Assembly (NCBI GenBank): GCA_017449525.1
Contig: JAFTFL010000011.1
Coordinates: forward strand, 1-64,000
Direction: 5' to 3'
Length of the DNA: 64,000 nt
Source of the DNA: Bacteroidales bacterium
GTDB lineage: Bacteria; Bacteroidota; Bacteroidia; Bacteroidales; P3
Under the pieces are notes generated by a model, which did not search any database, had not been told where the DNA came from, and was given only the letters and a program-made list of their open reading frames with translations. The number at the start of each line of letters is the position of its first letter. Position 1 is the first letter of the stretch. The position numbers and the translations under genes are program-made. Shown here one piece after another: positions 1 through 7,182 of this stretch.

Positions 1-222
1 AGCAGTATCAAGCAGACGAAGACCATCAGCACAAAGCGTGGTATTGCGTCGAAACAGGATTATAAATAGCAGTATCAAGCAGACGAAGACCATCAGCACG
101 AAGTGTGGCATTGCGTCGAGACAGGATTATAAATAGCAGTACCAAGCAGTCGAAGACCATCAGCACAAAGCGTGGCATCGCGTCGAGACAGGATTATAAA
201 TAGCAGTATTAAGCAGTCGAAG
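1..222. repeat. 67-bp tandem repeat, three copies and a partial fourth
   Basis: Three direct copies begin at 1, 68 and 135, each exactly 67 bases, and a fourth copy starting at 202 is recognisable for about 20 bases. The copies differ at only a few positions each and all end in GGATTATAAAT. The array may extend left of the window. A unit of 67 is not a multiple of three, so the array cannot be an in-frame protein repeat. It lies upstream of the DUF3467 gene, a place where many Bacteroidetes have the end of rpoC. Confidence 0.93.
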
Positions 223-372
223 GCTCTCAATGTGTAGTGTAATGGTGTGTCAGGATTGAATCTCAGAACGAGAAAGGATTTGGTTCTTTGGTGCACGTAA
301 AGAAAAGGTGAAGAGTAGGGAGAAACTTCAAGGGGTGCAGGATTCAAGGTAATATATATAATAGGTATAGGT

Positions 373-711
373 ATGGCAAACGAACAGGAAAAACAACTCA
401 AGATTAATGTAGCACCAGAGGTGTCGTCTGGCGTTTATAGCAACATGGCTATTATTTCGCACTCTGCGTCGGAGTTCGTCGTGGATTTTGCTCAAGTGGC
501 ACCTGGTATGGAGGGTGCAGTGGTACGTAGTCGAGTCTACTTGGCACCCATCCACGCTCGTAGGCTTCTCAATGCCCTGGTCGACAATGTTAGGAAGTAC
601 GAGCAGCAGTTCGGCACCATAGTGGAGCCAACCCCTCGTGAGGGAGAAAGGGGCGGAGAGATACCCTTTTTCGATGAGGTGGGCAAGTTAGGCCCCATGG
701 GCGAAGCCTAA
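373..711 (+). CDS. DUF3467 domain protein
   Basis: This 112-residue cytosolic protein matches the small DUF3467 family of Bacteroidetes. The diagnostic stretch is near residues 18-42, where GVYSN and a run of the type ISHSASEFVVDFA are followed by PGMEGAVVRSRVYLAP. The C-terminal part (residues 60-75) is a predicted helix, and the tail is acidic and proline-rich. No biochemical role is established for the family. From memory the gene often follows rpoC, which would place rpoC just left of this window; that cannot be checked here. The ATG at 373 is preceded by an AT-rich leader without a clear purine-rich ribosome site, as is common in this phylum. The long hairpin at 910-953 is the first plausible stop signal downstream. 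Confidence 0.85.
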   Translation: MANEQEKQLKINVAPEVSSGVYSNMAIISHSASEFVVDFAQVAPGMEGAVVRSRVYLAPIHARRLLNALVDNVRKYEQQFGTIVEPTPREGERGGEIPFFDEVGKLGPMGEA

Positions 712-909
712 GCTACGCACCAGCACACACGTGGTTGACTGCTGTCCGCATGGCCACCTTTTGTGCGAGTGTAATTGACGCGTAGAACTCGCGTGGGCAT
801 CCGTGTGCCGTCCGTGAGGATGACAACGGAGCGCACAGATGATTCGAGTTCAACTTGTGTAATAATCCCTATCGCGGTCATTGAGGGCATTCGCGAGTGG
901 GCTAAACAG

Positions 910-953
910 AAAGCAGCAGAGCTATCATCCAACGATGATGGCTCTGCTGCTTT
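910..953. terminator. Long hairpin, probable bidirectional terminator
   Basis: A 13-bp perfect outer stem (AAAGCAGCAGAGC pairing with GCTCTGCTGCTTT) continues into an inner ATCATC/GATGAT stem with a 4-base loop. There are AAA on the left and TTT on the right but no long U-run. It sits between the convergent DUF3467 and mreB genes. Confidence 0.6.
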
Positions 954-1030
954 AGTAAGTAGTGATGAAAATAATTGTAGGTAGTGAAGAAAAATCTTGA
1001 AGGTAATGGAGAGAATCTTTGTGGGTAGTG

Positions 1031-1062
1031 GGGGCACCTTATGGTAGATGGAGCGGTGCCCC
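1031..1062 (-). terminator. Hairpin downstream of mreB
   Basis: GGGGCACC at 1031-1038 pairs with GGTGCCCC at 1055-1062. It lies about 30 bases past the mreB stop codon. No U-tract follows, so it may act as a 3' stability structure and not as a classical terminator. Confidence 0.4.
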
Positions 1063-1093
1063 TTAGTAGATGGTGAAGCCTCCCTCCCTCTGT

Positions 1094-2116
1094 TTACTTG
1101 ATGAGGAATGAGAACTTGTGGAAGTTCTTCAGGGCGATGCCTGTACCTCGTGCCACTGCGCGCAGTGGGTCGTCAGCAATGTGAACCTTCAGTTTTGTCT
1201 TCGATGAAATGCGCTGGTCAAGGCCTCTGAGCAGTGAACCACCGCCAGCCAAGTAGATACCCGTCTTATAGATGTCTGCAGCCAATTCGGGCGGTGTGCT
1301 CGACAGGGTGTCAAGTACAGCGGTCTCAATGCGGGCAATCGACTTGTCCAGTGCGTGTGCTATCTCTTTATAGTTGACGGATATCTCCTTGGGCAACCCC
1401 GTAAGGAGGTCTCGTCCGAGAGTGGCAAAATTCTCGGGTGGTTCATCCAGTTCTGACACAGCCGAACCCACAGCAATCTTCACCTCTTCTGCAGTACGCT
1501 CACCGATAACCATGTTATGCTGTTTGCGCATATACTCCACGATGTTGTCGTTAAACTCGTCGCCCGCAACCTTTATCGACTTGCTGCATACGATACCACC
1601 CAATGAGATGACTGCTATTTCGGCCGTACCGCCTCCGATATCCACTATCATGTGGCCGTAGGCCTCCAGTACATCAATACCGATACCGATAGCGGCAGCC
1701 ATGGGCTCATGTATCATGCGTATCTCTTTAGCACCAGCTTGTTCTGCACTCTCGCGGACGGCGCGCTCTTCCACATTGGTAATGCCGCTGGGGATGCATA
1801 TCACCATGCGCAGTGCGGGTGGCATGAAGCTGCGTGTTACGTTGGTCATCTTTATCAGTTCGCGGATGAGGTGTTGAGCCATCTCAAAGTCGGCAATGAC
1901 TCCACCGCGCAGGGGGCGGATGATGTCAATGTTACGTGTGTTGCGCCCATACATCTTCTGGGCTTCTTTGCCGACGGCCAATATCTTGTTGGTGTTCTTG
2001 TCAATGGCAACTATCGAAGGAGCGTCAATGACCACTTGGTCGTTGTAGATGACAATGGAGTTGGCGGTGCCAAGGTCCATAGCAACTTCCTTATTGAAAA
2101 ATGAAAGCAGGCTCAT
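1094..2116 (-). CDS. mreB: Rod shape-determining actin-like protein MreB
   Basis: This 340-residue protein is a full-length MreB, the bacterial actin that polymerises under the inner membrane and guides the lateral cell-wall synthesis machinery. The actin-fold ATP site is visible: phosphate-1 motif DLGTAN near residue 15, phosphate-2 motif DIGGGTAEIAV near 165, and the adenosine motif LAGGGSLLRGL near 290. It lies 126 bases downstream of purH and has its own possible promoter (TATTTTTG, minus strand, 2198-2205). Unusually, no mreC, mreD, pbp2 or rodA follows; the next gene faces the other way. The rest of the elongasome set must be elsewhere in the genome, if present. Identification is secure. 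Confidence 0.97.
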   Translation of the reverse strand: MSLLSFFNKEVAMDLGTANSIVIYNDQVVIDAPSIVAIDKNTNKILAVGKEAQKMYGRNTRNIDIIRPLRGGVIADFEMAQHLIRELIKMTNVTRSFMPPALRMVICIPSGITNVEERAVRESAEQAGAKEIRMIHEPMAAAIGIGIDVLEAYGHMIVDIGGGTAEIAVISLGGIVCSKSIKVAGDEFNDNIVEYMRKQHNMVIGERTAEEVKIAVGSAVSELDEPPENFATLGRDLLTGLPKEISVNYKEIAHALDKSIARIETAVLDTLSSTPPELAADIYKTGIYLAGGGSLLRGLDQRISSKTKLKVHIADDPLRAVARGTGIALKNFHKFSFLIK

Positions 2117-2197
2117 GCTGTCTGTCGTACTATGCTATCGTGTTCTTTTTTCTTCTGAGACTTATACGCAGTTCGGGCAGTAATGTTTCATTATTTG

Positions 2198-2205
2198 CAA
2201 AAATA
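2198..2205 (-). promoter_or_regulatory. Candidate -7 element for mreB
   Basis: The minus strand reads TATTTTTG, matching the Bacteroidetes -7 consensus TAnnTTTG, about 82 bases before the mreB start. I see no good TTG at the expected -33 distance. Confidence 0.4.
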
Positions 2206-2242
2206 ATGTTATTCAGTACTGCCCCTGCTTGCGCGCTCCTCA

Positions 2243-3781
2243 TCAATGTTTGAAGTGTCGTTTGCCAGTGATGGCCATTCCCATGTGCTCTTTCTCGCAG
2301 TAGTCAATGGAATCTTGGTCGTGGATGCTGCCTCCTGGGTGTGCCACCGCGGTAATTCCAGCCTCGTGTGCTATTTCCACACAGTCGGGGAAGGGGAAGA
2401 AAGCATCCGATGCCATTACAGCACCGTTGAGGTCAAAGCCGAAGTTCTGGGCTTTGGCTATTGCCTGTCGCAGTGCATCCACACGGCTTGTTTGTCCTGT
2501 GCCGCTGGCACACAGCTGTTTGTTCTTGGCCAATACGATGGCGTTGCTCTTCGTGTGTTTCACTACGATGGTGGCAAAGGCCAGGTCTTCGGCCTGCGCT
2601 GCCGTAATGGGGGTCGAGGTTACGCTGGTGGCCATGTCTTCGGCCGTGGGCACTACGTTGTCCTTATCTTGCAGCAACACCCCGTTGAGGACGCTCCGGA
2701 ACATTTGGTGTGGCATCTTGATGTCGTTCCGCTTCAGGATAATTCTGTTTTTCTTGCCACGCAGTATCTCCAGTGCATCGGCATCGTAGTCGGGCGCTAT
2801 GCATACTTCGAAGAAAATCTTGTGCATCTCTTCTGCCACGTCGCGTGTGATTTTCTGGTTGGCGATGAGCACCCCTCCGAATGCAGAAACGGGGTCGCCG
2901 GCCAAGGCATCGGTCCATGCCTGCAGCAGGGTGGGGCGGCTGGCAATACCGCAGGCGTTGTTGTGCTTCAAGATGGCAAAGGTGGCCTCCTTCGTGCCGT
3001 CAAAGTCGTCTATCAGACCGCAAGCAGCATCGATGTCGCCCAGGTTGTTGTACGATATCTCTTTGCCATTGAGCTTGGTGAAGCAGGCTTCCAGGTCTCC
3101 GTAGAAGAAGCCTTGCTGGTGGGGGTTCTCGCCGTAGCGTAGTGCAGTGCAGTGGTTGCTACTGATGCGCAGTGCGGGCTGCTGCTCGGTGCGGTTGAAG
3201 TAGTTGAATATGGCTGTGTCGTAGTTGCTGCTCACGGCGAACGCGTAGGTGGCAAAGCGGTGTCTGTCGCCCAGGGTGGTGCCTCCCTCTTGGTTGGTGT
3301 AGAGGCTGAGGAACTCGCTGTAGTGGTCCACCGAGGGCACGATGATGACGTCCTTGTAGTTTTTGGCGGCTGCCCTAATGAGCGATATGCCTCCGATGTC
3401 AATCTTTTCGATGATGTCCTGCTCGGTGGCATCGGCCGAGGCCACGGTCTGCTCAAACGGGTAGAGGTCGACAATGACCAGGTCGAGCTCGGGTATCTCG
3501 TATTCGTTCAGTTGTTCGCCGTCGCTGTACATGTCGCGCCGGCTCAGTATGCCGCCAAACACTTTGGGGTGGAGTGTCTTGACGCGTCCGCCCAGTATTG
3601 AGGGGTAGCCAGTGAGCGACTCCACCGTTACGGCTTCCACGCCCAGGTCTTTGATGAACTTGTATGTACCGCCGGTGGTATATATGGTCACGCCTTGTGC
3701 ATCCAAGGCTCTTACGATGTCTTCCAGGCCGTCCTTGTAGTAGACGGAGATGAGTGCATTCTTTATCTTCTTTGTCTCCAT
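2243..3781 (-). CDS. purH: Bifunctional AICAR transformylase / IMP cyclohydrolase
   Basis: This 512-residue enzyme carries out the last two steps of purine synthesis: formylation of AICAR by 10-formyl-tetrahydrofolate, then ring closure to IMP. The N-terminal cyclohydrolase (MGS-like) domain covers about residues 1-190, with TTGGTYKFI and the GYPSILGGRVKTLHP segment. The transformylase domain follows, with the catalytic KHNNACG motif near residue 272 and SDAFFPFPDCVE near 465. Length is normal for the family. It follows pfkA by 52 bases on the same strand and may be co-transcribed with it. No purine riboswitch is evident in the short spacer. Confidence 0.97.
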   Translation of the reverse strand: METKKIKNALISVYYKDGLEDIVRALDAQGVTIYTTGGTYKFIKDLGVEAVTVESLTGYPSILGGRVKTLHPKVFGGILSRRDMYSDGEQLNEYEIPELDLVIVDLYPFEQTVASADATEQDIIEKIDIGGISLIRAAAKNYKDVIIVPSVDHYSEFLSLYTNQEGGTTLGDRHRFATYAFAVSSNYDTAIFNYFNRTEQQPALRISSNHCTALRYGENPHQQGFFYGDLEACFTKLNGKEISYNNLGDIDAACGLIDDFDGTKEATFAILKHNNACGIASRPTLLQAWTDALAGDPVSAFGGVLIANQKITRDVAEEMHKIFFEVCIAPDYDADALEILRGKKNRIILKRNDIKMPHQMFRSVLNGVLLQDKDNVVPTAEDMATSVTSTPITAAQAEDLAFATIVVKHTKSNAIVLAKNKQLCASGTGQTSRVDALRQAIAKAQNFGFDLNGAVMASDAFFPFPDCVEIAHEAGITAVAHPGGSIHDQDSIDYCEKEHMGMAITGKRHFKH

Positions 3782-3833
3782 GATGTGTTGTTATATATAT
3801 TAAGGTGTTGTCTCTTGTTAGGGTGCGCTGCGG

Positions 3834-4934
3834 TCAGTTGCCCAGTTCAATGCCCAGTCCCTTGGCGGTGTGCACCAGGTGGCCATTGGGGTCGATGAGG
3901 TGGGGTCTGCTGACGGCCTCTTCGAGCGAAACGCCTATGATGTCGGGGTGGTGGTAGGCCACCATCTGCCCGAATTGGCCTTCTATCACAAACTCCATGG
4001 CGCGCACGCCAAACTCGGCAGCCAGCACGCGGTCGAAGGCTATGGGAGTGCCGCCGCGTTGCAGGTGCCCCAGTATGGTGCAGCGTATGTCGTGCTCCAC
4101 ACCGGCCGTCTTCAGGTCGGCTGCCAGCTTGTCGGCCACTCCGCCGAGCTTGATGTGCTGATAGCCCACCTCGCCAGTCTCCGTGCCAGTGATGCCTCCG
4201 CCCTGTGGCATGGCACCCTCGGCTATGACTATCACACAGAAGCCGCGGCGCTTGTTGTAGCGGGTCTCTATCTTCTGCTTGATGCGTTCAATGTCGTAGG
4301 GTATCTCGGGTATGAGGCACACGTCGGCTCCGCCGGCTATGGCGCTGTGGAGGGCTATCCAGCCTGCATCGCGCCCCATTACCTCCATGATAAACACGCG
4401 GTTGTGGCTGGCAGCAGTGGTAACCAGCTTGTCGATGGCATCGGTGCATATCTGTACGGCAGTTTGGAAGCCGAACGTATAGTCGGTCATCGAGAGGTCG
4501 TTGTCAATCGTCTTGGGCACCCCCACTATGTTCAGCCCCTTCTTGTAGAGGCCGAGGCTGATGCGCTGACTGCCGTCGCCCCCAATGTTGATGACGGCAT
4601 CCACTCCCATGTATTGCAGTTTGCGCAGCATCTCGTCGCTGCGGTCCACCGTGGTCCAGGTGCCGTCGGCCTCTTTCACAGGCCAGGCGAATGGGCCTCC
4701 CTTGTTGGTGGTGCCCAGTATGGTGCCCCCCTGTATCTGCAGCCCTTCGACGCTCTTCTCGTCGAGCATCACGATTTCGGTCGGTTCCCTTAGCACGCCG
4801 TTGAAAGACTCAATGCAACCCACCACTTCCCAGTCCTTTTCTTGGGCGGCGCGTTTCACGATGCCTCTTATCACTGCGTTGAGGCCAGGGCAGTCGCCCC
4901 CGCCAGTCAGTACCATCACGCGTTTCAGTGCCAT
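3834..4934 (-). CDS. pfkA: 6-phosphofructokinase
   Basis: This 366-residue cytosolic enzyme phosphorylates fructose 6-phosphate in glycolysis. The N-terminal LTGGGDCPGLN loop, the GGDGS motif near residue 118 and the PKTIDNDL motif near 140 are all present, as is the substrate-binding MEVMGRDAGW near 181. In this family a glycine in GGDGS is associated with ATP use and an aspartate with pyrophosphate use. The lysine of PKTIDND is typical of the group III and PPi-type branch. The G/K combination here suggests an ATP-using group III-like enzyme. That is inferred from the motifs only. It is probably transcribed from the promoter at 5023-5053, with purH 52 bases downstream. Confidence 0.95.
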   Translation of the reverse strand: MALKRVMVLTGGGDCPGLNAVIRGIVKRAAQEKDWEVVGCIESFNGVLREPTEIVMLDEKSVEGLQIQGGTILGTTNKGGPFAWPVKEADGTWTTVDRSDEMLRKLQYMGVDAVINIGGDGSQRISLGLYKKGLNIVGVPKTIDNDLSMTDYTFGFQTAVQICTDAIDKLVTTAASHNRVFIMEVMGRDAGWIALHSAIAGGADVCLIPEIPYDIERIKQKIETRYNKRRGFCVIVIAEGAMPQGGGITGTETGEVGYQHIKLGGVADKLAADLKTAGVEHDIRCTILGHLQRGGTPIAFDRVLAAEFGVRAMEFVIEGQFGQMVAYHHPDIIGVSLEEAVSRPHLIDPNGHLVHTAKGLGIELGN

Positions 4935-5022
4935 ATTTGGTGTTGTTTCGTTTGTAGAATGATGATAGTTCGCGTTGACATACAGTGCGCTGCACGTGCT
5001 GCAGCATCAGCCGTACTCCCTA

Positions 5023-5053
5023 CAAATGTAGCAATTTTTGTTCGTCCGTGCAA
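5023..5053 (-). promoter_or_regulatory. Bacteroidetes-type promoter for pfkA
   Basis: On the minus strand TTG (5053-5051) is followed after 20 bases by TACATTTG (5030-5023). Spacing and sequence match the -33/-7 promoter of Bacteroidetes. The pfkA start is 89 bases further on. Confidence 0.7.
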
Positions 5054-5167
5054 TAGGTGCAGTCTCTGCGCCTCTGCAATGCCGTGCAGCGGACGTGTCA
5101 GCGGTCGGAGTGGACGGAACCGTTGCCCTGCTGCCCCGACCGATGCGTGGTGATTTCCCCCCATTGG

Positions 5168-5330
5168 TCGTAGGGTTGCAGCCCGTAGGCCGTACGGAAG
5201 GGGGCGGCGTGCCGTACAGGAGAAGAGGCGAGTGCCGTACGACAAGGAGAGAGGTTAACTGGTTGTGGGGGAGCGCGCTGGTTGCGAAGCAATGCCGATG
5301 CCGTGCGGCATCAGCCTCTATGCCGCACGG
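5168..5330. repeat. Array A of 22-bp-phased palindromic sites
   Basis: Six 8-bp near-palindromes start at 5168 (TCGTAGGG), 5190 (CCGTACGG), 5212 (CCGTACAG), 5235 (CCGTACGA), 5301 (CCGTGCGG) and 5323 (CCGCACGG). The intervals are 22, 22, 23, 66 and 22. Most sites extend to a TGCCGTACGGCA-like palindrome. The same spacing pattern recurs in arrays C, D and E. Function unknown. Confidence 0.85.
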
Positions 5331-5619
5331 CAGGAGGGCTCGGGCTGAGGTAGGGGTGGGGAAAGACTGGGTGGGGAAGAAGCGCAGGGGCGAGGGATGC
5401 CCCTGACGGGTGCAGCATGCGGCGAGATGCTTGAGCACTTGGCCGTCGGTGCTGAGAACGACTCTGCAAAGGTACGAAAATTCTTACAAAGGACGATGGG
5501 GCGTGGCGGCGGTGTCAGCGTGCGCCGCGTGGGGCGGTGTGGGACAGGGGTGTACGGGCGGTGTGGGAGAGGGCGTAATAAATCGGGTCGCATTGTGCAG
5601 CGGTCTGAAAAAGATTGCG

Positions 5620-5627
5620 TACCTTTG
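5620..5627 (+). promoter_or_regulatory. Candidate -7 element for the phosphotransacylase gene
   Basis: TACCTTTG followed by CA matches the Bacteroidetes -7 consensus, 48 bases before the ATG. A TTG at 5593-5595 lies 24 bases upstream, somewhat far for a -33 element. Confidence 0.55.
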
Positions 5628-5674
5628 CAGCAGTTTCCGCTGAGCGAACGCAACATAAAAACACAATAAACAAA

Positions 5675-6583
5675 ATGATTACAAAGTTAGATGACCTGCT
5701 GGAGCTTGTCAAGAGCAAGAGCAAAAAGAGACTGGTGGCAGCATACGCCAATGACTCGCATACCATAGGTGCCGTGAGTGCAGCTATAGACCGCGGCATC
5801 GTAGATGCCACACTGGTGGGCGACATCGAGACCATCAAGCGTGTCTGCGCGGAAGAGGGCATTGATGTGAACAAGTTTGACCTCGTGCAAGAGGCCAGCG
5901 ATGTGAAAGCCGGTGCAGTGGCTGTGAGCCTCATCAATGAGGGCAAGGCCGACTTCCTCATGAAGGGACTGCTCAGTACCGACAAGTACATGCGCGCCAT
6001 CCTCAACAAGGAGAAGGGGTTGATGCCAGGCAAGAAGAACGACATGCTGACCCACATGGCCGTCATGGAAGTACCGGCCTATAAGAAGCTGCTCGTGTGC
6101 AGCGATATGGCTATCATACCGGCTCCCGACTTCAAGCAGAAGACCGCCATCATGAATTTCCTTATCCAGGTGTCCAAGAGCTTGGAGAACCCCATGCCCA
6201 AGGTGGCTGTGCTGGCCGCTACCGAGCAGGTGAGCGTGGGCATGCAGGCCTGTGCAGAAGCTGCATGGTTGGGCATGCAGAGCCAACGCGGACAGATACC
6301 GGGAGCTATCGTAGATGGCCCACTGAGCTTAGACTGCGCCATCGACGCCGAAAGTGCTCAGACCAAGAAGCTCACCAGCCCCGTTGCTGGTGATGCAGAC
6401 TGCCTGCTGTTCCCCAACATCGAAAGTGGCAATGTGTTCTACAAGGCTTGCACCAAGCTGGCAGGCGCCGAGTTGGCCTGCATGGTGATGGGTGCCCGTG
6501 TGCCGTGCGTGCTCACCAGCCGTGGCGACAGTGCCAAGACCAAACTCTACAGCATCGCTCTCGCTGCTTTGCAGTGCAAATAA
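5675..6583 (+). CDS. Phosphate acetyl/butyryltransferase family enzyme
   Basis: This 302-residue cytosolic protein belongs to the PTA/PTB family, which exchanges CoA and phosphate on short-chain acyl groups. Features seen include the VAAYANDSHTIGAV segment near residue 22, the KADFLMKGLLSTD motif near 90, and the C-terminal LLFPNIESGNVFYK motif near 247. Length fits phosphate butyryltransferase. The start was placed at the ATG at 5675 because it follows an A-rich leader; an upstream TTG in frame gives residues unlike the family. Butyrate kinase, the usual partner, is not adjacent: a PAS protein follows after a terminator. Substrate specificity (acetyl, propionyl or butyryl) cannot be read from the sequence. 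Confidence 0.85.
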   Translation: MITKLDDLLELVKSKSKKRLVAAYANDSHTIGAVSAAIDRGIVDATLVGDIETIKRVCAEEGIDVNKFDLVQEASDVKAGAVAVSLINEGKADFLMKGLLSTDKYMRAILNKEKGLMPGKKNDMLTHMAVMEVPAYKKLLVCSDMAIIPAPDFKQKTAIMNFLIQVSKSLENPMPKVAVLAATEQVSVGMQACAEAAWLGMQSQRGQIPGAIVDGPLSLDCAIDAESAQTKKLTSPVAGDADCLLFPNIESGNVFYKACTKLAGAELACMVMGARVPCVLTSRGDSAKTKLYSIALAALQCK

Positions 6584-6613
6584 GACTTCGCTGTAGCCGA
6601 ATAGCGTAATCGG

Positions 6614-6675
6614 AAGGTGGGTTCACTCGCGAACATCTTTGACCCATATGATCGCGGATGAGCCCACCTCTTTTG
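6614..6675 (+). terminator. Intrinsic terminator after the phosphotransacylase gene
   Basis: An 11-bp stem, AGGTGGGTTCA pairing with TGAGCCCACCT (one G-U pair), has an additional CGCG inner pairing. It is followed by TCTTTTGT. It separates the gene from the PAS protein gene. Confidence 0.7.
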
Positions 6676-6700
6676 TGTGTATAATTAACATTTTTCTGCA

Positions 6701-7078
6701 ATGGACCAATACTTCGAAGGGCTCGGCACGATAGCCATCACCGTGTGCGATGCCAAGGGCAACATCCTCGACATGAACCAGCATTCGGCCGATGTCAACA
6801 GCCACGGCCACAAGATTATCAACAACAACCTACTGGACTGCCACCCCGAGCCAGCGCGCACCAAACTCATCGGGCTGCTCACGCAGCAGGCCTCGAACAT
6901 CTACACCATTGAGAAGACCCTCCCCACTGGGCAAAAGGTGAAGAAGCTCATCTACCAAACTCCGTGGCAACAGGCCGACGGCTCGTTCGGTGGGCTGGTG
7001 GAGCTGTCGCTCGAAGTGCCGTTCGATATGCCCCACTATGTGAGGCCCCCAAAACCCTCGAACGGCTCCCCGCAATAG
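6701..7078 (+). CDS. Small PAS-domain protein
   Basis: This 125-residue protein is essentially one PAS domain with no output domain attached. The N-terminus ITVCDAKGNILDMNQHSADV (residues 12-31) is the typical PAS entry strand and turn, and a strand-rich second half includes KKLIYQTPWQQADGSFGGLVELSLEV. Stand-alone PAS proteins of this length occur across Bacteroidales. They are probably ligand- or redox-sensing adaptors, but the ligand is unknown. It is cytosolic, with no signal peptide. The C-terminus is proline-rich. It lies between two hairpin terminators and may be a single-gene transcript. Confidence 0.78.
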   Translation: MDQYFEGLGTIAITVCDAKGNILDMNQHSADVNSHGHKIINNNLLDCHPEPARTKLIGLLTQQASNIYTIEKTLPTGQKVKKLIYQTPWQQADGSFGGLVELSLEVPFDMPHYVRPPKPSNGSPQ

Positions 7079-7105
7079 GCTGTGTAGGAACTGCCTGTAG
7101 GGCTG

Positions 7106-7128
7106 CGCCATGTGCCTCACACATGGCG
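7106..7128 (+). terminator. Hairpin after the PAS gene
   Basis: CGCCATGTG (7106-7114) pairs with CACATGGCG (7120-7128) around a CCTCA loop. A T-run appears only 17 bases later, so termination strength is uncertain. Confidence 0.5.
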
Positions 7129-7153
7129 TAGGGCGGATGTGTGCTTTTTTATG

Positions 7154-7161
7154 TACCTTTG
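7154..7161 (+). promoter_or_regulatory. Candidate -7 element for the outer membrane barrel gene
   Basis: TACCTTTG followed by CA lies 22 bases before the start codon at 7183. No TTG is visible at the -33 distance. Confidence 0.5.
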
Positions 7162-7182
7162 CAACCCAATTCACAGACACGT

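Larger units (their letters stand above)
712..1093. other. Intergenic region between convergent DUF3467 and mreB genes
   Basis: I find no convincing gene here. Short open frames exist on both strands, but they run through two strong hairpins (910-953 and 1031-1062) and have no family resemblance. The usual downstream partner of mreB, mreC, is not present. Confidence 0.6.
4935..5674. other. 740-bp divergent intergenic region (pfkA / phosphotransacylase)
   Basis: The region holds no supportable gene. It contains a leftward promoter for pfkA (5023-5053), the 22-bp-phased palindrome array at 5168-5330, a leftward TACCTTTG box at 5467-5474, and a rightward TACCTTTG box at 5620-5627 that probably serves the phosphotransacylase. 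Open frames through the array have unusual composition and match nothing. Confidence 0.7.

Noticed and set aside
708..1037. Minus-strand frame considered as mreC
   Set aside because: It has no membrane anchor, coiled coil or MreC-type beta domain, and it passes through the 910-953 hairpin.
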